This document shows positions 44,110 to 51,804 of a stretch of DNA of 64,000 nt, one piece after another. Numbering within the stretch: position 1 is the stretch's first letter; each line of letters starts with the position of its first letter. The notes under the pieces are model-generated. The model ran no database searches. It saw only the letters and a list, made by a program, of their open reading frames with translations, and had not been told where the DNA came from. This DNA comes from Bacillota bacterium (GTDB lineage: Bacteria > Bacillota > SHA-98 > UBA4971), in assembly GCA_012842395.1 (NCBI GenBank), contig DUSX01000009.1, positions 62,001 to 126,000 on the forward strand, given 5' to 3'. A program made the position numbers and the translations under genes.

Positions 44110-44863
44110 GTAATCAGCTCATCACCCTCGCGGTACCACTCTACTTGGCCGGATGCCGCCCGCCCTTCGGATGGATGCAACCGTCGCCGACGCCACGCCC
44201 CTGCTGCCCCCGCTGTGCGGCTTCCCGGCACCGAGGCCGGCAGCATCATCCAAGAAGGCTCGCGTCGAACGGGCCCCGCCTGAAGCGGCGTTTCCTTTGG
44301 CGGTTCAGGCCCTCTCAACTGGGCTCACGCAACGGGACAGGATCGCTTCGGCTACGCCACGCGTTCCGCGACACGACTCGCCTCTGCCTCCGCCTTTGCT
44401 TCTGCTCGCGCGGCGTTTCAGCCGCATCGCGCTGCTCCCGCCATCCACCATGCGGCAGCAACCAGAAGCCGACACCGGTCTCCAAGCAAACGCGAGCTCT
44501 GCGCCTTGCGCCGCGCTGCGGCCAGGCCTTGGTCGGGCCCGGCCCGGCGAGCCCACGCTCGCCCATGCCCGAATGAGGCGGTCCCTGCGTGCGCCCTCCC
44601 GGATAACGGCGGGTCCGTCTTCGCCTACTGGCGCCGACATTGACACGGCACGGGCACGGCGTGCCGTCGGATCAACGAGCCGTTCGGCGTGAGACTCCCG
44701 GGCGAGTTCGGCTGCGCCGAGGTTGCCGCCTCGCACCGTCCGGCGGCTCTCTTCAAACGCTCCGTGAGCCTACTGCTCCCGTTCATCGCCTTTTGCGTTA
44801 TTCGCCTTTGCGTTGTCGTAGTTGCCCTTTCACGGGCATCTTGTGCTTGAAAGCCTGCTGTTG
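44110..44863 (-). promoter_or_regulatory. T-box leader controlling leuS (Leu specifier CUC)
   Basis: The antiterminator T-box AGAGTGGTACCGCG is at 44142-44129 (minus strand). Stem I lies far upstream, about 44790-44690: it has the AG-bulge agagagc, the ggtgcgagg terminal-loop region and gaactcgcccgggag, whose CTC (44706-44704) is a leucine specifier. Uncharged tRNA-Leu should stabilise antitermination. Some 540 bases of GC-rich sequence separate Stem I from the T-box, making the leader about 790 nt, far longer than usual T-box leaders. Confidence 0.88.
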
Positions 44864-44869
44864 TCTCGT

Positions 44870-44898
44870 ATTATACCATCCCATGCCTACAGGCGCAA
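44870..44898 (-). promoter_or_regulatory. Promoter of the leuS T-box leader
   Basis: On the minus strand TTGCGC (44898-44893) and a perfect TATAAT (44875-44870) are 17 bases apart. Start of transcription is predicted near 44863. Confidence 0.8.
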
Positions 44899-44916
44899 TA
44901 AAAGCTTTACCCGCGG

Positions 44917-45115
44917 CCTAAGTGAGGATGCATTAATCCTCGCCCCTCTTCCAGCAGTTGCCGGGTTGCCGGTGTTGCACTTTGGGACGGCGCCCCGAGC
45001 GGGGCACCGTGACAAAATCCGGCCCGTCAGGCCAGTGGCCGGATTTTGTCACCCCTCGTGCAATCACCGGCAACCCCTCCCAAAAGTCGGCAGCACTTTT
45101 GCAGCCTCACTTAGG
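44917..45115. repeat. Foldback repeat element, copy C (nested inverted repeats)
   Basis: Three nested inverted repeats: outer cctaagtgagg (44917-44927) with cctcacttagg (45105-45115); middle gggttgccggtgttgcac (44963-44980) with gtgcaatcaccggcaaccc (45058-45076); inner 16-base perfect stem gtgacaaaatccggcc (45009-45024) with its complement (45037-45052). It starts 19 bases behind the leuS leader promoter. The flank also repeats gcgcaataa-gct-tt-cc-gcggc at 44893-44916 and about 45159-45182. Confidence 0.75.
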
Positions 45116-45532
45116 TCACGGTTGACAGGGCACAAGAAAGCCCGGCCTGAGCCGGGGGCGCAATAAGGGCTTTTCCTGCGGCTTCGCTCACGGATGCGCC
45201 GGCGCAGAAACGCCTTGGGGCCGCGAATTCCTGCCTCCCTGCCTCGCTGCTCCCTGCCTATCTGCCGCGTTCCGCCTTGCAGCATCCCGCAAGGGAGGAC
45301 TACCGGATTGCTTGTTGAATTAAGTCGAGGCGAGCAAGGCGGTTGAGCTTCCCTTCAACCCCCCGGTTCAAGCGACCCCAGCGACTAACCAGCGACTGAT
45401 TTCAGGGCCTTCGGCTGGCCGAGGTGGGACGTGGCGCAGCGAAGGAAAGCTCAACGGTGTCCCGCGAGGCGTACCGTCGTTCCAATACTCCTAACCTATT
45501 TACTTATGTGAAAGGGGTGCAGCCACGAGGCG
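45116..45532 (+). other. Intergenic region before the aminotransferase
   Basis: No gene seen. A weak promoter-like pair TTCCAA-18-TTATGT occurs about 45480-45509, and gaaaggggtg at 45511-45520 may be a distant ribosome site. Otherwise GC-rich sequence without clear structure. Confidence 0.3.
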
Positions 45533-46723
45533 ATGGCGAGAAGGGTTGAAGTCACAAGAGCAGGCATTCCCCAATCACGCAGGGCGTGTGAGATCCCGCC
45601 CTTCATAGTCATGGATGTGCTCGAGAGGGCGAAAGAGCTCGAGCGGTCGGGGAGGAGCGTCATTCATCTCGAGGTGGGTGAGCCGGACTTCCGGACACCC
45701 GAGCCGATACGGGAGGCGTGCCGCAGGGCGCTCGCCGCGGGCGAGACAGGGTACACGTCCAGCCTTGGTATTCCCGAGCTGCGCGAGGCGATAGCCAGGT
45801 ACTATTCCGAGAGGTACGGCATTGATGTGCCCGCCCGGCGTGTGATCGTGACGCCCGGGAGCTCTCCCGCACTTCTCCTGGTTTTCGAAGCTCTCCTGGA
45901 CCCCGGGGACGAGGTCATCATCTCCGATCCGTGCTATTCATGCTACCCGAACTACATCCGGGCGGCCGAAGGGGTCCCCGTGCGTGTGAAGGTGCCGGCG
46001 GAGAACGGGTTCCGGTTCGTCCCGGATGAGGTGCGGTCTCGCGTCACTCCGAGAACGAAAGCCATCCTGATCAACTCGCCGGCGAACCCCACTGGTAATC
46101 TCCTGAGCGCGGAGGACCTTCAAGCCCTTGCCGATATCGGCATTCCCATCGTGTCCGACGAAATATACCACGGGCTGGTGTACGAAGGGCGAGCCCACTC
46201 GATCCTCGAGTTCACCGATAATGCGTTCGTGATAAATGGCTTTTCGAAGACCTGGGCTATGACGGGGTGGCGACTGGGTTACGCCATCCTTCCTGAGGAG
46301 TTTGTGCGACCCGTGCAGAAGCTGCAGCAGAACCTGCTGATTTGCGCCGGGTCCTTCACGCAGCGCGCTGCGGTGGCAGCGTTCTCTGACGAGTGTAAGC
46401 CTTACGTAGACGAGATGGTTCGCACGTACGACGAGCGCCGACGGTATATCGTCCCGAGGCTCAGAGAGATCGGCCTCCCGGTGGCGGGGGAGCCGACAGG
46501 CGCCTTCTACGTGCTCGCGGACGCCAGGAAATACTCCAACGACTCCTACAACCTGGCGTTCAGGATCCTCGAGGAGTGCGGCGTGGCCACCGCGCCTGGG
46601 ATAGACTTCGGCCCGAATGCCGAGGGCTACCTGCGCTTCTCTTATGCGAACTCCCTTGAGAACATCGAGGAGGGGCTCCGCAGGCTCGAGCGCTTCTTCG
46701 CGGAGGGCGGGGGATGCCGCTAG
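45533..46723 (+). CDS. Class I/II pyridoxal-phosphate aminotransferase
   Basis: A 396-residue fold-type I aminotransferase. VGEPDFRTPEPIREA and TPGSSPALLLVFEAL are typical of the aspartate/aromatic aminotransferase group; NSPANPTGNLLS is the substrate-side motif, SDEIYHGLVYEG binds PLP, and the Schiff-base lysine is Lys239 in NGFSKTWAMTGWRLGY. The C-terminal arginine motif is EGYLRFSYANS. Specificity cannot be fixed from sequence; aspartate, alanine or aromatic substrates are possible. It stands alone between two foldback elements. Confidence 0.92.
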   Translation: MARRVEVTRAGIPQSRRACEIPPFIVMDVLERAKELERSGRSVIHLEVGEPDFRTPEPIREACRRALAAGETGYTSSLGIPELREAIARYYSERYGIDVPARRVIVTPGSSPALLLVFEALLDPGDEVIISDPCYSCYPNYIRAAEGVPVRVKVPAENGFRFVPDEVRSRVTPRTKAILINSPANPTGNLLSAEDLQALADIGIPIVSDEIYHGLVYEGRAHSILEFTDNAFVINGFSKTWAMTGWRLGYAILPEEFVRPVQKLQQNLLICAGSFTQRAAVAAFSDECKPYVDEMVRTYDERRRYIVPRLREIGLPVAGEPTGAFYVLADARKYSNDSYNLAFRILEECGVATAPGIDFGPNAEGYLRFSYANSLENIEEGLRRLERFFAEGGGCR

Positions 46724-46758
46724 GTTGCCTCGAAGAAACCGTGCGCGGCGCGGCGTGC

Positions 46759-46872
46759 GGGGTTGCCGGTGCCGCACTCCGGGGACGGCGCGCTTGAGGC
46801 GCGCCTCGCTCGAATTCGGCGCGCGGGAGTGCCGAATTCTCAACGCCCCGTCGTGCAAGCACCGGCAACCCC
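46759..46872 (+). repeat. Foldback repeat element, copy D
   Basis: Left arm ggggttgccggtgccgcac (46759-46777) and right arm gtgcaagcaccggcaacccc (46853-46872) are near-perfect inverted repeats. Between them lie ggggacggcgc, as in copy C, and a hairpin gaattcggc (46812-46820)/gccgaattc (46831-46839), as in copy B. The remaining sequence to 47077 has no gene. Confidence 0.75.
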
Positions 46873-47077
46873 GGCGCTGTCAAAAGGGAAAAGTCGGGTT
46901 CGGGCCGATATTGAACCCGCCTGGCCTCATCGAACGCGTGTCCACCCTTCCGTCGACAGAGAGCTGCCTTGTGCGGTGAGGCGGCGGCGCAGCCGGCCGG
47001 TTCAAACAAGGCGTCCCGGCTACTCGATGGCTACCTAAGCTGCGGCTATACACAGCGTTGCGCCGTGGGAGGGCATC

Positions 47078-48187
47078 ATGATGCCGTCCGACGAGAGATC
47101 ACGATTGGGAGCGTCAGGATTCAGAATACGAGAGCTCAACGAGGCAGATCTATCCTTGATTGCCGACCTCACTCGCAGAGCTTTCTCAACGCCGCACGTT
47201 CCTAGTCCCGGTCTGCCGGCGCCGGGCGCGACGCACGAGACCCGCGAAGGAATCGTGAAGGAGTTGAGAGCGGGCACGCGCGTTTTTGTGCTCTATCTCG
47301 GTCCCGGCACAGGGCAAGACGGAAACGGCTTAGGGCCCGCAGGCATCGTCCGCGTTACACCTCGTCCCCCGGACGCATGGGTTTTGAGCCGGTTCGGCGT
47401 GCTCCCCGAATTCCGGGGACGCGGGGCGGGAACGCTCCTTCTCAGCTCCATCGAAAAGCAGGCGAGAGACGCCGGGGTGAGGCGGCTCGTGCTCTACTGC
47501 GTTGTGGAACGTCTCCTAGTCCCATACTATCAGCAGCGTGGTTTCAGGGTGACCGCCGTCGCGCCGCACACCGAGAAACCCCTCACCGTCGCCACAATGG
47601 AGAAGGACATCGGGCAAGACAGCTGCAAAGAGAACTGCGGGGACTCCCTTACCCGTGTCACCCGCGCTACTCCGGACGCGGACGTCACCCCTGAATGGGG
47701 CGCCCTGCCTCAGAGAGGCCTTTACGTTCTGTGGCTCTACGTGCCTGAGCCCAGCGTGGTCCGTATCGGAAGTCTGGGCGAGCACTCGCTCGACAGGGGG
47801 TTGTACGCCTACGTCGGCTCCGGCGTCAAGGGTCTCCCCCATCGCCTCCGCCGCCACTGGACGGGCGGCGGAAGCCGCCGCTGGCATGTGGACTGGCTCC
47901 GGGCGGTAGCGAGACCCGTGGGAATCGATGTCGTCCCAATTGTGTCTCGCGAGGTGGAAGCCTCATCGGTGGTCTCATTGCCGACCCTTTCAGAGTGCGA
48001 GCTGGCGGATTCCCTGTGCAAGGTGTCGGGCGTGACTCGGCACATACCTCGCTTCGGGGCGAGTGACTGCGGGTGTGCAGGACACCTCTTTTCCGTCCCT
48101 CGCACCTCCACGGCGCATTCCTTGCCTCGCTCATGGCAGGACAGCCTCTTGTGCTGCTATCGCCATCCGTACGCGACGAGGCCGTAG
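47078..48187 (+). CDS. GNAT acetyltransferase fused to DUF123 (GIY-YIG-like) domain
   Basis: A 369-residue two-domain protein. Residues 15-170 are a GNAT fold: FRIRELNEADLSLIADLTRRAF, then the acetyl-CoA loop FGVLPEFRGRGAGTLLLSSIE and a tail PYYQQRGFRVT. Residues 210-345 match DUF123, the GIY-YIG-related domain often linked to endonuclease III: GLYVLWLYV, RGLYAYVGSGVKGLPHRLRRHW, RRWHVDWLRAV, and ADSLCKVSGVTRHIPRFGASDCGCAGHLF. I do not know of this fusion as a described family. The last 25 residues look unstructured. Start ATG 47078 or 47081. Confidence 0.75.
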   Translation: MMPSDERSRLGASGFRIRELNEADLSLIADLTRRAFSTPHVPSPGLPAPGATHETREGIVKELRAGTRVFVLYLGPGTGQDGNGLGPAGIVRVTPRPPDAWVLSRFGVLPEFRGRGAGTLLLSSIEKQARDAGVRRLVLYCVVERLLVPYYQQRGFRVTAVAPHTEKPLTVATMEKDIGQDSCKENCGDSLTRVTRATPDADVTPEWGALPQRGLYVLWLYVPEPSVVRIGSLGEHSLDRGLYAYVGSGVKGLPHRLRRHWTGGGSRRWHVDWLRAVARPVGIDVVPIVSREVEASSVVSLPTLSECELADSLCKVSGVTRHIPRFGASDCGCAGHLFSVPRTSTAHSLPRSWQDSLLCCYRHPYATRP

Positions 48188-48281
48188 CGGCGTCCACGAA
48201 CCCGCCCGGATGGCGACGGACGGCACAGGCCTGGCACGCCACGAAACTACGCCGCGCACTAAGTCGATCGCCTGAGCCGCG

Positions 48282-48410
48282 TCACCCGGGCCTACAAACA
48301 AAACCTGCCTGTATGTCGGCCATGCTTCTGCCTTCCGAAAGAGCGAGATACCGCAGCGCCTCGTGTTCCTCCTCCGTAAACCGAACATTCGTGAGCTTGT
48401 ACTTCGCCAT
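48282..48410 (-). pseudogene. Truncated ribbon-helix-helix antitoxin
   Basis: A 42-codon frame, MAKYKLTNVRFTEEEHEALR then YLALSEGRSMADI, that matches the N-terminal DNA-binding part of RHH antitoxins (VapB/CopG-like). It has a good ribosome site (gaggtgatg) but ends soon after the second helix, where a full antitoxin would run 30-40 residues longer. No toxin gene adjoins it. A PIN remnant lies 7 kb away at 41070. Confidence 0.6.
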
Positions 48411-48550
48411 TGGCCATCACCTCACCCGCATGATACCACACTACCGCGGTAGTGGCACGTGAGGACGCGTGAGACTCCAGGGCGTGCTTCACCGAAACCT
48501 GCCCGCAACGCCGATGGCCGAGTTTGACCCCCTTGTCATAGTTAGTGGTG

Positions 48551-48579
48551 TTGCATTCCGTGCTTGGATGAGCTAGACT
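48551..48579 (+). promoter_or_regulatory. Possible promoter for the caspase-like gene
   Basis: TTGCAT (48551-48556) and TAGACT (48574-48579) with 17-base spacing, about 50 bases before GTG 48632. The rest of 48411-48631 holds no gene; a ggggcatgcccc palindrome lies at 48595-48606. Confidence 0.4.
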
Positions 48580-48631
48580 GAGTTGCCAAGATAGGGGCAT
48601 GCCCCTGGCGGCCGCCTTTCATGGTTCATAG

Positions 48632-49627
48632 GTGGTTACCTCGCGGCATATCTTGTTGTGCGGACATGCGCTTAAAACGACGCTGAGCCCAGGGACGTAT
48701 GACGTTTCGATAACACACGAGAGGTTCATAAACGGCCTGACGTATCCCGGCGTGTGGGTGGTCGCGGACACGACGACTCACCTTGGCGAGGCCAAGCTGG
48801 GCTCGTTCTTCTATCTCATCATCGGGATAAACGATTACCCCGACGAAGCGAACGACCTGCACTATGCTGTTGCCGATGCGGATTTGTTGGAATCTACGCT
48901 CTGGGGCACCAATGGGTATGCGGGAAAGGTAGTGAAGCTAACCGACCAGCAGGCGACCAAGGCAGGCATTTTGAACGCCATAGCGGCCATAGGGGATGAG
49001 ATGAGCCCGGACGGCCAGGATTACTTCGTCATGACCTTCTCAGGGCACGGCGCATCGGACGGTGAACCCAGCCCAAACCCCGGGGACCCTCCGTACGAGT
49101 GTCTTGTTGCCTCAGATGGTCAGGCCATCTACGACTACGAGCTGAGGCAGTGCGTGGCCTATTACATACCGGCGTCGCCGGTGACCGGGACCAGATACTG
49201 CACATTCATCTTCGATAGTTGCCGGAGCGGGGGGATGTTCAAGGGGGTCGGCGGCGCCAGCAGCAGCGGCGCTGCTTCGACGGCGGATGGGAGCAAGAGC
49301 TTTAGATCTGGCTTGTCGCGCATGGCCCGGAACCTCAGCGCAGCGGGGTACGTGGTGATCACCGCGTGCGATGATACAGAGGTCTCGTACGAATCCTCGG
49401 ACCTCCAGAACGGAGTGTTCACGGAATTTTTCTGTGAAGGGTTAGCCAACGGGGCGGCGGACTCGAACGAGGACGGGCTCATAAGCGCCTATGAGGCTCT
49501 CAGCTACGCCGCGCCCCGAGTGCAGGAATATGTCTCGGCGGAATTCGGGCCGGGTGCAGTGCAGACCCCTCAGCTCTTCGCCTCGCCCGATGCCCTTCGT
49601 GACGTGCCGATCTACCGCGTGCAGTAG
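48632..49627 (+). CDS. Caspase-like (C14/metacaspase) peptidase, 5'-truncated
   Basis: A 331-residue frame with a caspase fold: FYLIIGINDYPDEANDLHYAVADADLL opens the p20 region, catalytic His139 is in TFSGHGASDG and Cys197 in FIFDSCRSGG. The C-terminal ADSNEDGLISAYEAL resembles a calcium loop. The first 50 residues (LSPGTYDVSITHERFINGL) look like the end of an exported regulatory-like domain. No signal peptide or good start exists: the only start is a GTG next to an in-frame TAG, without ribosome site. The 5' part has probably been lost, so it may be a pseudogene. Confidence 0.75.
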   Translation: MVTSRHILLCGHALKTTLSPGTYDVSITHERFINGLTYPGVWVVADTTTHLGEAKLGSFFYLIIGINDYPDEANDLHYAVADADLLESTLWGTNGYAGKVVKLTDQQATKAGILNAIAAIGDEMSPDGQDYFVMTFSGHGASDGEPSPNPGDPPYECLVASDGQAIYDYELRQCVAYYIPASPVTGTRYCTFIFDSCRSGGMFKGVGGASSSGAASTADGSKSFRSGLSRMARNLSAAGYVVITACDDTEVSYESSDLQNGVFTEFFCEGLANGAADSNEDGLISAYEALSYAAPRVQEYVSAEFGPGAVQTPQLFASPDALRDVPIYRVQ

Positions 49628-49669
49628 CGCGCGGCGTCTCCCAGGGGGCTCGCGCTCGTGAGCCCGCGG

Positions 49670-49705
49670 CAACGCGGCCGCCCATAAGCTTAGGCGGCCG
49701 CGTTG
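49670..49705. terminator. Strong 13-base hairpin after the caspase-like gene
   Basis: Perfect arms caacgcggccgcc (49670-49682) and ggcggccgcgttg (49693-49705) with a 10-base loop. No T-run on either side. It lies 43 bases after the stop codon; the rest of 49628-49938 has no gene. Confidence 0.55.
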
Positions 49706-49938
49706 GCGTCGTGAGGATCGACGTAATCACCAGCCGTTTCCACCTGAAGCCTTTGAAGGCTTTCCACCGGCTCAGTTCCTCTTGCGCTCCCTCTACCCGG
49801 CTGGAGGAGTCCGTTGCCGCACGTGCGGAGTCCAATGAAGCCCAAACCGTTAGTGTGCAACCAAAAACGCCGCACGGGCTCGGCGGCTGCGGTACGGGCG
49901 TAGTTGGACACGGTCGAGGTTGGCAGCCTCAGGCAGAC

Positions 49939-49966
49939 TTGACCTGGATTTGGCAGATGGTAGTAT
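49939..49966 (+). promoter_or_regulatory. Promoter of the clostripain-like gene
   Basis: TTGACC (49939-49944), 16 bases and TAGTAT (49961-49966), about 45 bases before the first start codon. Confidence 0.55.
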
Positions 49967-50016
49967 AGAGCCTGGAGCGGTTACAACTGACGTAACGGGA
50001 GGAGCGAACGTCATCA

Positions 50017-51726
50017 ATGGGGAGACTGATGATGCGGCGGAGGCTCCGGGTGGCCATGTACGCAGCCGCGGCTCTGGCGACGAGCGTGCTCATTGCGGGC
50101 TGCTTTGGGAGTGATTCTCCGCGGCCTGGCTCGGTGGATGGGTATGTGTTCAAACCAGCAGGGTACAGCGCCGTCGCGGCGACCACCACCGTCCGCCCGG
50201 CCCAGAGCGCGGCCCTTGTTGCCGAACCAGCCCCCGCCCCAGGGCTGAAAGTCCTCCCGGCCGGGGCGCGCGGCGCGCCAGCACCGGCCGTGCCTGAGGG
50301 ATACGAGCCGTGCGCGGGTGCTGTGGTAAGAGTGACCGGGTCCGGCGGGCTGGCGGTGACTGACGCTGCGGGTTACTTCAGGAAAGACGGGGTCTCGCCC
50401 GGGACGCAGACGGTTAGCGTCGTGTACGAGCCTTACCGGCTGGACGTGAAGGTCCTCGTCCGCAGCGGGCAGGTCACCACAGTGAACGAGACCTACGGCA
50501 ACCTGCTCGGGAAGTGGACCGTTATGGTGTACATGTGCGCCGACAACAACCTCGAGTCCGCGGCGATAGCCGACATGAACGAGCTGGAGGAGGTCGGCTC
50601 GACGGACGAGGTCAGGATCCTGGTCCAGATCGACAGGGCCGACGGGTTCGACACGAGCAACGGCGGCTGGACCGGCACGCGCCGTTACTATGTAGAGAGG
50701 GATCCAAACCCGCCGGGCTCGCTAGCCTACGACACCATCGCGTCTCCCCTGGCGCCGTGGGACGGGAATTACGACAGCAAGACTGAGGTAAACATGGCAG
50801 ACCCCGCGCAGCTCCGCGATTTCGTCTCTTGGTGCATGACGCACTACCCCGCCCAGCATTACGTGCTTATCCTCTGGGACCACGGCGACGGCTGGACCAT
50901 CTGGCGGACCGCGCGCGTCGAGCCGCGGGCGATCTGCGTTGACAACGGCGGGAGCGAGCCCGCCGCCCTCGACGTGGACCAGGTCCGCTCGGCGCTCCAG
51001 GGCCTGCCTCGCCTCGATATCATCGGCTTCGACGCGTGCCTCATGCAGATGGTCGAGGTGGCGTACGAGATGCGCGGCGTTGCGGACATCGCCGTGGGTT
51101 CGGAAGAGATTGAGCCCGAGGAAGGCTGGGACTATGGCGCCGCCCTGGCAGGCCTCGTGGCAGATCCATACGGCACGTCGCCTTGGGATCTGGCGAGAGC
51201 TTTCGTAGACACGTACCTCGCATCATACGGCGCGAGCCTCTCGTGGGGCGTCACCCAGTCTGCGTTCCGCCTTGAGCACGCCGACGACGTGGCGGCCGCG
51301 GTCAAAGCTCTGAGAGACGAGCTCCTACGCCGTATACAGGCGAACTCTGGCGGCTCCGACGCGGCCAAGATCGCGCAGGCCATTAGCATCGCAAGGCTCG
51401 ATGCCATCCAGTACTGGAACTGCGCGCACTTCGACATAGCGGACTTCGCGTCGAAGCTGCGCGCCCGCGTGGCGGACCCGGCATCCGGCATATCGGCCCC
51501 TGCCCGCGAGGCCATCTGCGCCAAGGCCGACGCGCTCGTGGCAGCGCTTTCCGGGTCGTGGATGTATGCTGGGGCGCCCTATACGCGTGCCTGGGGGAAC
51601 GGGCTTTCAATCTATCTGCCGGATCGTTATTCCTGGAGCCCCTATTCCAAATACGATTACCTCCAGTTCGAGCGAGACACGCACTGGAGCGACATCTTCA
51701 CATACGTCGACCCCTATCCGTATTGA
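50017..51726 (+). CDS. Clostripain-family (C11) cysteine peptidase, lipoprotein
   Basis: A 569-residue exported peptidase. Lipobox ATSVLIAGC (Cys29) is followed by an Ala/Pro-rich linker and a carboxypeptidase-regulatory-like domain (about 100-165, CAGAVVRVTGSGGLAVTDAA). The C11 domain starts KWTVMVYMCADNNLESAAIADMNE; catalytic His289 is in ILWDHGDGW and Cys341 in IGFDACLMQMVEVAYE. C11 enzymes cleave after Arg or Lys and may self-activate. In-frame ATGs at 50029 and 50032 are alternative starts; gggagga lies 13 bases before 50017. Confidence 0.9.
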   Translation: MGRLMMRRRLRVAMYAAAALATSVLIAGCFGSDSPRPGSVDGYVFKPAGYSAVAATTTVRPAQSAALVAEPAPAPGLKVLPAGARGAPAPAVPEGYEPCAGAVVRVTGSGGLAVTDAAGYFRKDGVSPGTQTVSVVYEPYRLDVKVLVRSGQVTTVNETYGNLLGKWTVMVYMCADNNLESAAIADMNELEEVGSTDEVRILVQIDRADGFDTSNGGWTGTRRYYVERDPNPPGSLAYDTIASPLAPWDGNYDSKTEVNMADPAQLRDFVSWCMTHYPAQHYVLILWDHGDGWTIWRTARVEPRAICVDNGGSEPAALDVDQVRSALQGLPRLDIIGFDACLMQMVEVAYEMRGVADIAVGSEEIEPEEGWDYGAALAGLVADPYGTSPWDLARAFVDTYLASYGASLSWGVTQSAFRLEHADDVAAAVKALRDELLRRIQANSGGSDAAKIAQAISIARLDAIQYWNCAHFDIADFASKLRARVADPASGISAPAREAICAKADALVAALSGSWMYAGAPYTRAWGNGLSIYLPDRYSWSPYSKYDYLQFERDTHWSDIFTYVDPYPY

Positions 51727-51734
51727 TTGAAAGA

Positions 51735-51773
51735 AGAGCGGCCCGCTCCTGTCAGACGGTGCGGAGCCGCTCT
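51735..51773. terminator. Hairpin between convergent C11 and ArsA-like genes
   Basis: Arms agagcggc (51735-51742) and gccgctct (51766-51773) with further inner GC pairing. It lies directly after the C11 stop and 32 bases from the end of the opposing operon. Confidence 0.5.
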
Positions 51774-51804
51774 CTCTGCCTATGCCTGCGGAGCCAATCT
51801 CAGC

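Noticed and set aside
44145-44692. Possible coding frames inside the leuS leader
   Set aside because: Overlapping frames on both strands have no start signals or motifs; the segment lies inside a T-box transcript.
46759-46872. SAM, cyclic-di-GMP or other riboswitch reading of the ccggcaaccc repeats
   Set aside because: The ccggcaacc string resembles part of a SAM-I switch, but the other conserved segments are absent and the arms form long inverted repeats instead.
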